A stretch of 64,000 bases of DNA from Thiothrix subterranea (GTDB lineage: Bacteria; Pseudomonadota; Gammaproteobacteria; Thiotrichales; Thiotrichaceae). Positions within the stretch are counted from its first letter, which is position 1. Each line of letters opens with the position of its first letter. The stretch spans positions 2,966,001 through 3,030,000 of the forward strand of contig NZ_CP133217.1 in the NCBI RefSeq assembly GCF_030930995.1, given 5' to 3'. This document shows, in pieces, positions 1 through 8,126 of this stretch. Below the pieces are notes generated by a model. It saw nothing but the letters and a program-made list of their open reading frames with translations. It did not search any database and had not been told where the DNA came from. The position numbers were made by a program, and so were the translations under genes.

Positions 1-1308
1 ACCAGCCAAATCAAATACGTGACCGGCATCCCCATTCCCAAAGGCGAATCGTTCCTGCATACGTGGATGGATGTGGGTGTCGGCATTAGCGCAACCAACC
101 TGTACATTTTGGGAATTGCCGCTTTCACCATGCTGTCGGCGTTACTGCTAAAACGCTTTCTGCCCAAAATGCCGCATTTGTTATTTGGTATGGTCATGGG
201 TAGCCTTGCCAGTATCGCCATCGGCGGCGCGGCACACGGTCTTACTTACGTGGGTGAAATCAAAGGGCAATTGCCGCCATTCTCGACGCCCGACTTTTCC
301 CTAGCCTCGTTGAAACAACTCGCTTCTGGCGCATTCGCCGTTGCTTTGCTGGGGCTAATTGAAGCGGTGTCGATTGCCCGCTCGATTGCTACCAAATCAC
401 AGCAACGTCTGGATGGCAATCAGGAATTCGTCGGGCAAGGTTTGTCGAATATTGCAGGCAGTTTCTTATCCAGTTACGCCGGTTCTGGCTCGTTTACCCG
501 TTCGGGGATTAACTATTCTGCCGGGGCAAGAACCCCGTTGTCGGCGGTCTTTGCGGCGATTTTGCTGGCAATCATCGTGTTGCTGGTTGCACCGTTAGCG
601 GCGTATTTGCCGGTCGCGGCAATGGGCGGCATCATTATGTTGGTAGCCTACAACCTGATCGACTTTCACCATATCAAGCACATTCTGCACAGCAGCAAAA
701 CCGAAACGTCGATCCTTGCCACCACGTTTTTCGCCACACTGTTCATGGAGCTGGAATTTGCCATTTACATGGGCGTATTGCTGTCGTTGATCATTTTCCT
801 GATGCGCACCTCGATGCCAAACATTGTGGATTTAGCCCCAAACCCTGCCGAGCCGCGCCACAAATTTGCCGAAGTCAGCGAATACGGGCTGAAAGAATGC
901 CCGCAATTGAAATTGGTGCGGGTGGATATGTCGATCTACTTCGGCTCACTCGACAAAGTACAGCGCGAACTGGCTTGCATTGCCGAACGCCAACACATTA
1001 AGCATGTCCTGATCGTGGGGGAAAGCATTAACTTCATCGACCTTGCCGGGGCAGAAATGCTGATTCAGGAAGCCAAACGTCTCAAATCCGTCGGTGGTGG
1101 TTTGTATTTGCAAGGCGCGAAAAGCAAAGTCTACGATTTCATGGATAGAATTGATTTCGTCGAAGATTTCGGCGCAGGCAATGTGTTTTCCAGCAAAGAA
1201 GCTGCCCTGCAATCGCTGACCAAACGGCTGGATCACAGCATTTGTGCGACTTGCGACAAGCGTATTTTCCGCGAATGTGCGAAGTTACCGGGCGCGAAAA
1301 TGACTTAA
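1..1308 (+). CDS. SulP-family anion transporter with STAS domain (5' truncated by window edge)
   Basis: The reading frame is open from base 1, so the N-terminal part of the protein lies outside the window. What remains has hydrophobic membrane segments (roughly the first 265 residues) with SulP features, including an SFTRSGIN stretch. A cytoplasmic STAS domain follows at about residues 295-400 (FIDLAGAEML is its signature core). SulP proteins move sulfate, bicarbonate or other anions across the inner membrane, and the STAS domain regulates them; the substrate cannot be told from sequence. The last 25 residues carry a small cysteine cluster (CATCDKRIFREC), which is unusual and could bind metal or sense redox state (inference). 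The next gene starts 47 bases downstream on the same strand. Confidence 0.85.
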   Translation, partial: TSQIKYVTGIPIPKGESFLHTWMDVGVGISATNLYILGIAAFTMLSALLLKRFLPKMPHLLFGMVMGSLASIAIGGAAHGLTYVGEIKGQLPPFSTPDFSLASLKQLASGAFAVALLGLIEAVSIARSIATKSQQRLDGNQEFVGQGLSNIAGSFLSSYAGSGSFTRSGINYSAGARTPLSAVFAAILLAIIVLLVAPLAAYLPVAAMGGIIMLVAYNLIDFHHIKHILHSSKTETSILATTFFATLFMELEFAIYMGVLLSLIIFLMRTSMPNIVDLAPNPAEPRHKFAEVSEYGLKECPQLKLVRVDMSIYFGSLDKVQRELACIAERQHIKHVLIVGESINFIDLAGAEMLIQEAKRLKSVGGGLYLQGAKSKVYDFMDRIDFVEDFGAGNVFSSKEAALQSLTKRLDHSICATCDKRIFRECAKLPGAKMT

Positions 1309-1355
1309 CCCAGCAACCCTACTATAATCAAAGCACATTCCACCGGACGCAAACG

Positions 1356-2612
1356 ATGCTGGACTCGACAGACAACCTACTCAAACAAATTGCCCTCGGT
1401 GAAGACTCAACGCTGGAACTGAAAGCCATTGAATTCAAGGGTGCGCACATCTCCGCCCCGCACCGCAACAGCCTTGCCGACGAAATGGCAGCAATGGCAA
1501 ACAGCAACACGGGCGTGATCGTACTCGGCGTGGATGACAAGACCAAAACCATCAGCGGCATCCCCGTGGAAAAAATCGACACCGTAGAAACGTGGGTCAG
1601 GGAAATTGCTAACGACCAAATTACCCCACCGCTCTTGTGCCGGATACGCAAACTTGCCGTACCTTCAGCCACTGGCGGTGAAACAGCCATTATTCAGATC
1701 GACATTCCGCGCAGTCTATTTGTCCACCAAAGTCCGGGCGGTTATCTCTACCGCATTGGCAGTTCCAAACGGCAAATGACACCCGACGCACTAGCACGCC
1801 TATTCCAGCAACGCAGTCAGGCACGGATCATCCGCTATGACGAACAAGCCGTCCCGCAAGCCTCGCTCGACGATCTAAAAACCCCACTATGGCAACGTTT
1901 CCGCTCGCCGTTATCGCCCAAAGATGACCGCGAGTTTCTATCCAAGCTCAAACTGATTACCCGCGACGAAGACTGCAACCTTTACCCCACCGTCAGCGGC
2001 ATTTTGATGGCGACCGACCACCCCGCCGAATTCATCACCAACGCCTACATTCAAGCCGTGGTCTACCGTGGCACAGAGCGCAACGCCGCCTACCAACTGG
2101 ATGCCAAAGACATTCACGGCTCGCTTGATGAACAAATTCGCCAAGCCTGTTTATTTGTCGAACGCAATATGCGCGTGTACGCCATCAAGAAACCCAACCG
2201 CATCGACACCCCGCAATTTTCCCTGAATGCCGTGTTTGAAGCCATCGTGAATGCGGTAGCACATCGGGACTATTCCATTTACGGCTCAAAAATCCGCTTG
2301 CATGTGTTCGCTGATCGGCTGGAACTGTATTCACCCGGCGCAATCCCCAACACCATGACCGTGGATAGCCTGCCCGAACGCCAGTCGGCACGTAATGAAT
2401 TGCTGTGTTCCTTATTGGCAAAATGCCCGATGAATGTCGATGCCTACGGCTCACAACGCAATTTCATCATGGATAAACGCGGCGAAGGCGTACCGATCAT
2501 CCTCACCGAAAGCGAACACTTATCCGGCAAACGCCCAATTTATCGCCTGATTGACGATGCCGAACTGCTGCTGACCTTATTTGCCGCCCCGTCACCCCAC
2601 GGCGACACCTAA
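1356..2612 (+). CDS. AlbA_2/Schlafen-type ATP-binding protein
   Basis: A 418-residue protein. The first 130 residues match the AlbA_2 (divergent AAA-4/Schlafen core) pattern, with TLELKAIEFKG near the start and VIVLGVDD. The C-terminal half carries a GHKL-type ATPase helix (EAIVNAVAHRDYS). Proteins of this build are usually annotated as putative transcriptional regulators or helicase-like ATP-binding proteins; the true function is unknown. An in-frame ATG further upstream (1242) would overlap the SulP gene by 67 bases; ATG 1356 is preferred because the conserved domain starts right after it. The gene converges with recD and the ends overlap by 4 bases. Confidence 0.7.
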   Translation: MLDSTDNLLKQIALGEDSTLELKAIEFKGAHISAPHRNSLADEMAAMANSNTGVIVLGVDDKTKTISGIPVEKIDTVETWVREIANDQITPPLLCRIRKLAVPSATGGETAIIQIDIPRSLFVHQSPGGYLYRIGSSKRQMTPDALARLFQQRSQARIIRYDEQAVPQASLDDLKTPLWQRFRSPLSPKDDREFLSKLKLITRDEDCNLYPTVSGILMATDHPAEFITNAYIQAVVYRGTERNAAYQLDAKDIHGSLDEQIRQACLFVERNMRVYAIKKPNRIDTPQFSLNAVFEAIVNAVAHRDYSIYGSKIRLHVFADRLELYSPGAIPNTMTVDSLPERQSARNELLCSLLAKCPMNVDAYGSQRNFIMDKRGEGVPIILTESEHLSGKRPIYRLIDDAELLLTLFAAPSPHGDT

Positions 2613-4153
2613 GCCTGCAAGCGCTCCTGCAATTGTGATGACGGTGGCGTTACCGTGCGTAACGCCTTCCCCAACATGGCGCGGCTGGCGAGAATGTGAA
2701 TCCCCTGCTTCGCCCGCGTCACCGCCGTATACAGCAATTCGCGCCCTAGCAACGGCAAATCGTCCGCTTCCGGCAAAATCAGCAAGACCCGCGTAAATTC
2801 CGAGCCTTGGCTTTTATGAATCGTCATCGCCCACGCAGTTTCATGCGCAGGTAAACGGATCGGCGCAACCGCGCGGTATTCCCCCGCAGCACCCGCCGGA
2901 AACCACACGCGCAATTCCCCCGCCTCATTCGGCAAGGCAATACCAATATCGCCATTAAACAAATTTTGGCGGTAATCGTTTTGCGTCACCATCACGGGTC
3001 TGCCAACGTACCAAGGACGTTGCGCCCGCTCGTGTGCAGGCAGCAACCGTTGCATCACGCCATCGACCCACGGGTTTAGCCCCTCAACCCCCAGCCGCCC
3101 TTGCCGCAACGGTGTGAGGATGCGCAACGCATTAAACGCATTAAAAATAGCCGCCAATTCACCCGCTTTGACCGCTGCCACATAATCCTGCCACCCCGTC
3201 CGTAACCAGTCCGCATCCAGCCCGGTATAAGCCTCATCCAAGGTGACATCGGCAAACTCGGCAGAAGTCAGCACGTCTAACAAGCGCGTCTCATCCGCTG
3301 CACGGATGGCTTGCGCCAATTGCCCAATCCCATCCGCCTCATTAAAACGGTAGCTGGTTTGTAACAGTGTCATCTGCGCGGCTAACGCCTCCCCGCTGCA
3401 CAAATCCCGAAAAATCGAGCCGGTTTCCACCGAAGCCAATTGATCTTTATCCCCCAGCAAAATCAGCATCGCCTGCGGCGGTACGGCCTCAAACAAATGC
3501 GTCATCAAGGAAATGTCGATCATCGAAGCCTCATCGACAATCACCAGATCCGCAGGCAACGGGTGGTGTGCCGTATGGCGAAACGCCACCCGATTAGGCA
3601 GAAACCCCAGCAAACGGTGCAAAGTACTCGCCTGCTCCGGCATCGCGCCCGTGATCGCTTCACGCTGACGGGTATCGCGAATGGATTCCAACATCCGCAT
3701 CGCTGCTTTGCCCGTCGGCGCTGCCAGCAAAATCCGCGCCACCGGCGTTCCGGCAGCAATCGCTTCCGCCAACAAGCGCGTCACCCGCGTGGTTTTGCCC
3801 GTGCCGGGGCCACCGGAAATGATCATCAGCTTGCCATCCCGCATCCGCGCTTGAATGCACTCGGCAAGGCGTTTTTCATACAACCAATAGCGATACAACC
3901 ACGCATGGGTATCGCTCACAATCAACGGCTTATAATCCCCTTCCCGCCCCACCACCGGCGAATCCAGCAGCTCTGCCACCGGCATATCCAGCAGCGGCAC
4001 AGCAATCACGCCTTCGCGGGTACGCGCACTCACATGCCGCACCAAGGTGGTTAAACCGCGTGCACTTGCACCGCCATCCAGCCGCTTCAGCAAACTGGCA
4101 AGCTGCTCGTCCAGCGGGTGGAAGGGAGAGGAAAGGTGATTCGCAGCCTGCAT
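2609..4153 (-). CDS. recD: RecD-like exodeoxyribonuclease V alpha subunit / SF1B helicase
   Basis: A 514-residue superfamily 1B helicase. Visible motifs are Walker A GGPGTGKT at residues 114-121, the Walker B region VIVDEAS near 206, and motif VI-like AMTIHKSQGSEF near 445, followed by YTAVTRAK. In RecBCD this subunit is the 5'-3' helicase used in double-strand break repair. At 514 residues it is somewhat shorter than E. coli RecD (about 608). No recB or recC is present in the window. The start codon shares its A with the last base of the galU stop (TAATG), so translation is probably coupled to galU. The 3' end overlaps the preceding plus-strand gene by 4 bases, tail to tail. Confidence 0.85.
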   Translation of the reverse strand: MQAANHLSSPFHPLDEQLASLLKRLDGGASARGLTTLVRHVSARTREGVIAVPLLDMPVAELLDSPVVGREGDYKPLIVSDTHAWLYRYWLYEKRLAECIQARMRDGKLMIISGGPGTGKTTRVTRLLAEAIAAGTPVARILLAAPTGKAAMRMLESIRDTRQREAITGAMPEQASTLHRLLGFLPNRVAFRHTAHHPLPADLVIVDEASMIDISLMTHLFEAVPPQAMLILLGDKDQLASVETGSIFRDLCSGEALAAQMTLLQTSYRFNEADGIGQLAQAIRAADETRLLDVLTSAEFADVTLDEAYTGLDADWLRTGWQDYVAAVKAGELAAIFNAFNALRILTPLRQGRLGVEGLNPWVDGVMQRLLPAHERAQRPWYVGRPVMVTQNDYRQNLFNGDIGIALPNEAGELRVWFPAGAAGEYRAVAPIRLPAHETAWAMTIHKSQGSEFTRVLLILPEADDLPLLGRELLYTAVTRAKQGIHILASRAMLGKALRTVTPPSSQLQERLQA

Positions 4154-5064
4154 TACAGCGTTTTCACATACTCTTTCAGGAACGCATTGAAACGCTTGCC
4201 AATGTCACCGTGGCGCGAAGCGTATTCAATATTCGCCATCATATAGCCCATTTTAGAACCGCAATCGTGGCTTTTGCCGGTAACATGGAAGGCGTTGACT
4301 TGGTATTCGCGCATCAGCAAACCGATGGTATCCGTCAGTTGGATTTCATCACCCGCACCCAACGGCGTGCGCTTCAACCAACCCCACGTATGCGGTGCGA
4401 GCACGTAACGCCCGACCACCGCGAGGTTAGACGGTGCTTCACTGACCGCAGGCTTTTCCACAATCGCCGTCATCGGCACGGATTCACCCGCCGTAAGCAC
4501 AACCCCGTTAATGTCCACCACCCCGTAAGAAGACACTTTTTTCATCGGCACAGGCTCGACCATGATCTGGCTGTAGCCGGTTTCGTCATACAATTCCAGC
4601 ATGGCAGCAAGGTTGTCTTTGGTCAGATCGCTGGCGGCATCGTCAATGATCACATCCGGCAATACCACCGCAAACGGCTCATTCCCTACGATCGGATGCG
4701 CACACATAATCGCGTGACCCAAACCTTTTGCCTGCCCTTGGCGGACGTGCATAATGGTCACGTCACGCGGGCAAATCGAACGCACTTCATCCAACAACTG
4801 GCGTTTAACACGCTTTTCCAGCATGGTTTCCAGCTCAAAACTGGTGTCGAAATGGTTTTCGATGGAATTTTTACTGGAATGCGTGACTAGCACGATTTCT
4901 TTAATGCCCGCCGCCACGCATTCATTCACGACGTATTGGATCAAGGGTTTGTCAACAATCGGCAGCATTTCTTTCGGGATAGCTTTGGTGGCGGGCAACA
5001 TGCGCGTACCCAAACCAGCAACCGGAATCACAGCCTTGCGGACTTTATGTTTATTCATGAACAA
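4153..5064 (-). CDS. galU: UTP--glucose-1-phosphate uridylyltransferase
   Basis: A 303-residue GalU (about 300 in the family), making UDP-glucose from UTP and glucose-1-phosphate for cell-envelope polysaccharides. The nucleotidyltransferase signature [19 protein letters not shown] lies at residues 18-36, and [10 protein letters not shown] sits mid-protein. Two ATGs lie close together (5064 and 5058); either is possible. It is the first gene of a two-gene minus-strand unit with recD, and it is divergent from the GntR regulator across a 219-bp intergenic region. Confidence 0.93.
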   Translation of the reverse strand: MFMNKHKVRKAVIPVAGLGTRMLPATKAIPKEMLPIVDKPLIQYVVNECVAAGIKEIVLVTHSSKNSIENHFDTSFELETMLEKRVKRQLLDEVRSICPRDVTIMHVRQGQAKGLGHAIMCAHPIVGNEPFAVVLPDVIIDDAASDLTKDNLAAMLELYDETGYSQIMVEPVPMKKVSSYGVVDINGVVLTAGESVPMTAIVEKPAVSEAPSNLAVVGRYVLAPHTWGWLKRTPLGAGDEIQLTDTIGLLMREYQVNAFHVTGKSHDCGSKMGYMMANIEYASRHGDIGKRFNAFLKEYVKTL

Positions 5065-5254
5065 CTGTTTCCTTTGAAATTTAGTAAACTATCAGTGATA
5101 ACTTACGCCATTTTATCACTGTTCTGGTGGCATAATGTCAAAAGTTACCGCTTGGCGGTCAACCCATCAGCACATTCCTCAATAATCGCCATTTTGTCTA
5201 CAAAAGCAAATAAAAACTTCACTTTTTCACCCATAATGTTATTATTTGCAAAAA

Positions 5255-5268
5255 GATTGTCAACAATC
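5255..5268. promoter_or_regulatory. Candidate GntR operator (GATTGT-CA-ACAATC)
   Basis: A perfect 6-bp inverted repeat with a 2-bp spacer, lying 15 bases upstream of the GntR-family start codon in an AT-rich stretch. Many FadR/VanR-type GntR proteins bind TTGT-ACAA-like palindromes, so this is a plausible autoregulatory site for the regulator and the downstream prp operon. The assignment is inference from position and symmetry. Confidence 0.4.
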
Positions 5269-5283
5269 ATCGAGAATAGCACC

Positions 5284-6003
5284 ATGTTAGCACTACACAC
5301 ACCGGAAGGGACACTGGCAGATGTGGCTTCAACGAAATTAACGCAAGCCATTATCACGGGTGAACTCCTTCAAGGACAAAAGTTAAACGAAGCGGAGTTG
5401 GCAGAACGTTACGGTATCGGGCGCGGCCCCTTGCGCGAAGCCTTACGCCAACTCGAAGGAATGCGCTTAGTCAAGCGCATTCCACACGCTGGGGCGCGTG
5501 TCGTGATGCTTGATCGCGACATGATGGCAGATTTGTACGCCGTGCGCGAAGCCTTGGAAGGCATGGCTTGCCGCACCGCCGCCTTGCGGATGACGGACGC
5601 GGAAATTGGCACGCTGCGGCTATTGCTCGAAAAACACGCCGAGCAAATCGAAGCCACCGACGGGCAGATTTATGTCCAAAGCGAAGGCGATTTCGACTTT
5701 CATTACCAGATCGCGCTGGGGAGCCGTAACCAGATGTTGATCGACCTGCTGGCAGGTGAGTTGTACCAATTGTTGCGCATGTGCCGTTACCGCACGAGCC
5801 GACTTTCTGCACGGACTCGCCCTGCCCTGCAACAGCACCGCCATATCGTCGATGCGCTAACGGCGCGTGACGGCGAATTGGCGGAAATTCTCATGCGTCG
5901 CCATATCAGTGGCGCATGGAAAAGTATTAGTCAAATGATGGATGAGGAACATGACAGCAAAACAATCACTTACCCCCGGTCAAAAACTGCGTCAGGCAGT
6001 TAA
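5284..6003 (+). CDS. GntR-family (FCD-type) transcriptional regulator of the prp operon
   Basis: A 239-residue regulator. An N-terminal winged helix (about residues 12-75, with [14 protein letters not shown] as recognition segment) is followed by an all-helical FCD ligand-binding domain (about 90-220). The open frame extends further upstream, but ATG 5284 is chosen because the HTH begins shortly after it and the upstream translation is non-conserved. It overlaps prpB by about 60 bases in another frame, which ties its expression to the methylcitrate genes. GntR regulators of this type often control methylcitrate-cycle operons lacking PrpR; control by a methylcitrate-cycle intermediate is inferred, not shown. 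Confidence 0.85.
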   Translation: MLALHTPEGTLADVASTKLTQAIITGELLQGQKLNEAELAERYGIGRGPLREALRQLEGMRLVKRIPHAGARVVMLDRDMMADLYAVREALEGMACRTAALRMTDAEIGTLRLLLEKHAEQIEATDGQIYVQSEGDFDFHYQIALGSRNQMLIDLLAGELYQLLRMCRYRTSRLSARTRPALQQHRHIVDALTARDGELAEILMRRHISGAWKSISQMMDEEHDSKTITYPRSKTASGS

Positions 6004-6847
6004 CGATCACGCCCCCCTGCAAGTTGTTGGGGCGGTTACTGCCAACAGTGCCATCATTGCGGAAAAGGTCGGGCATAAAGCCCTGTACCTGTCGGGCGGT
6101 GGTGTTGCTGCTTCCTCATTAGGCATTCCCGACCTTGGCATCACTACCCTGCACGACGTGCTGGAAGATGCTAAACGCATCACTGCTGTTACCTCCGCAC
6201 CGCTGCTGGTTGATATTGATACTGGCTGGGGTGGCACGTTCAATATTGCCCGCGCTACTCGTGAAATGATTCAAGCGGGTGTTGCTGGTTTCCACATCGA
6301 AGACCAAGTGATGCAAAAGCGTTGCGGTCATCGCCCCAACAAAGCGATTGTTTCACTGCAAGAAATGGTGGATCGCGTGAAATCTGCGGTCGACGCACGT
6401 ACTGACGACAGCTTCGTGATCATGGCACGTACCGATGCACTCGCCGTAGAAGGAATGCAATCCGCCATCGACCGCGCAATGGCATGTGTGGAAGCCGGTG
6501 CAGACATGATCTTCCCCGAAGCGATGAACAAGTTGGAACAGTACGCGGAATTCACCAGCGTGATTAAAGTGCCAGTACTGGCAAACATTACTGAATTCGG
6601 CGCGACCCCGCTGTACACCACGGCAGAACTATCAGCGGTTGGCGTGCAATTAGTGCTGTACCCACTCAGCGCATTCCGCGCCATGTGCAAAGCGGCTGAA
6701 AACGTTTACACCCACCTGCTGACCGAAGGCACGCAAAAGAACGTGATCGACACCATGCAAACCCGCATGGAACTGTACGACACCATCGGCTATCACGCTT
6801 TCGAGCAGAAACTTGACCAATTGTTTGCCGAAAAAGGCGCTGAGTAA
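5942..6847 (+). CDS. prpB: 2-methylisocitrate lyase
   Basis: A 301-residue PEP mutase/isocitrate lyase superfamily enzyme that splits 2-methylisocitrate into pyruvate and succinate, the last step of the methylcitrate cycle. The catalytic loop KRCGH is at residues 126-130, and [13 protein letters not shown] and [13 protein letters not shown] are typical PrpB segments. Length fits the family (about 296). The start is uncertain: ATG 5942 and ATG 5951 are both in frame and both lie inside the end of the GntR gene. 5951 has an AGGA only 2 bases upstream, whereas 5942 has no clear Shine-Dalgarno. It is followed after 11 bases by prpC. Confidence 0.95.
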   Translation: MRNMTAKQSLTPGQKLRQAVNDHAPLQVVGAVTANSAIIAEKVGHKALYLSGGGVAASSLGIPDLGITTLHDVLEDAKRITAVTSAPLLVDIDTGWGGTFNIARATREMIQAGVAGFHIEDQVMQKRCGHRPNKAIVSLQEMVDRVKSAVDARTDDSFVIMARTDALAVEGMQSAIDRAMACVEAGADMIFPEAMNKLEQYAEFTSVIKVPVLANITEFGATPLYTTAELSAVGVQLVLYPLSAFRAMCKAAENVYTHLLTEGTQKNVIDTMQTRMELYDTIGYHAFEQKLDQLFAEKGAE

Positions 6848-6858
6848 GAGGAGTACCC

Positions 6859-8007
6859 ATGTCAGAACACACATTACCGAAGCCTAAAAAATCTGTCGCC
6901 CTCTCCGGCACGGCTGCTGGCAACACCGCTATTTGCACGGTTGGGCGCACGGGTAACGACCTGCACTACCGTGGTTACGACATCCTCGACTTCGCCGAAC
7001 AAGCCGAGTTTGAGGAAATCGCCCACCTGATCGTGCATGGCAAACTGCCGAATGCATCTGAGCTGAAAGCCTACAAGCGCAAGCTGAAATCGCTGCGCGG
7101 CTTACCGATGCCAGTCAAACAGGCACTCGAAGCCCTGCCGCCCTCCACCCACCCGATGGATGTGATGCGTACCGGCTGTTCAGTGCTTGGCGCGTGTATG
7201 CCGGAAAAAGAGGACATGCCCGCCGCAGATGCCCGCAATATTATCGACCGCATGATTGCCAGCTTCGGTTCCATGCTGCTGTACTGGTATCACTACGCCA
7301 TCAACGGCAAGGTGATTGAAGTGGAAACCGATGACGAAACCGTCGGCGGGCATTTCCTGCACCTGTTACACGGTGAAACGCCGAGTGAGTCGTGGGTACG
7401 TGCCATGCACACCTCGCTGATCCTGTATGCAGAACACGAATTCAACGCCTCCACCTTCGCCGCTCGCGTCATTGCTGGCACGAATTCCGATATGTATTCC
7501 GCTGTTACCGGCGCAATTGGCGCATTGCGTGGCCCGAAACACGGTGGAGCCAACGAAGCCGCTTACCGTATCCAGACTCGCTACAACAGTGCCGACGAAG
7601 CCGAAGCCGACATCCGCGAGCGCGTTGCCAAGAAGGAAATCGTCATCGGTTTCGGCCACCCGGTTTACACCCTTTCCGACCCGCGTAACGTGGTCATCAA
7701 GCGCGTCGCCAAGCAGTTGGCAGAAGAAAACGGCGACATGAAGATGTACGACATCGCCGACCGTCTGGAAAGCACCATGTGGGAACTGAAGAAAATGTTC
7801 CCGAATCTGGACTGGTTCTCTGCCGTTTCCTACGGGCAAATGGGTGTACCGACCGATATGTTCACACCGATTTTCGTCATTTCCCGCGTGACGGGCTGGG
7901 GTGCGCATGTGATTGAGCAGCGTGAAGACGGCAAGATTATTCGCCCAAGTGCGAATTATGTGGGGCCAGAAAATCTGGTATTTGCGCCGTTGGCAGAGCG
8001 TGGGTAA
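6859..8007 (+). CDS. prpC: 2-methylcitrate synthase
   Basis: A 382-residue citrate-synthase-fold enzyme joining propionyl-CoA and oxaloacetate to 2-methylcitrate. Family segments include [19 protein letters not shown] near the N-terminus, the substrate-binding GFGHPVYT, and [18 protein letters not shown] at the C-terminus. The context (prpB before, acnD/prpF/prpE after) separates it from a housekeeping citrate synthase. A strong ribosome site (AGAGGAG) lies about 7 bases before the ATG. Confidence 0.94.
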   Translation: MSEHTLPKPKKSVALSGTAAGNTAICTVGRTGNDLHYRGYDILDFAEQAEFEEIAHLIVHGKLPNASELKAYKRKLKSLRGLPMPVKQALEALPPSTHPMDVMRTGCSVLGACMPEKEDMPAADARNIIDRMIASFGSMLLYWYHYAINGKVIEVETDDETVGGHFLHLLHGETPSESWVRAMHTSLILYAEHEFNASTFAARVIAGTNSDMYSAVTGAIGALRGPKHGGANEAAYRIQTRYNSADEAEADIRERVAKKEIVIGFGHPVYTLSDPRNVVIKRVAKQLAEENGDMKMYDIADRLESTMWELKKMFPNLDWFSAVSYGQMGVPTDMFTPIFVISRVTGWGAHVIEQREDGKIIRPSANYVGPENLVFAPLAERG

Positions 8008-8023
8008 GGGAATCATCACGATC

Positions 8024-8093
8024 AAGAGGGCGACCAGCCGGTCGCCCCTACGACGATCATTCCCTGTAGGGGCGACCGGCTGGTCGCCCTCTT
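8024..8093. repeat. Intergenic palindrome, 28-bp perfect inverted repeat between prpC and acnD
   Basis: Left arm 8024-8051 and right arm 8066-8093 are perfect reverse complements around a 14-base loop. Each arm is itself partly palindromic (GGGCGACC-AGCC-GGTCGCCC). In the polycistronic mRNA it would fold into a very stable stem, so it may protect upstream mRNA or attenuate acnD-prpF-prpE. Similar GGGCGACC-rich palindromes occur as dispersed repeats in many bacteria. No ORF is seen in it. Confidence 0.85.
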
Positions 8094-8126
8094 AAATACA
8101 CGTTCTCAAGAGGAAATCAGGACATT

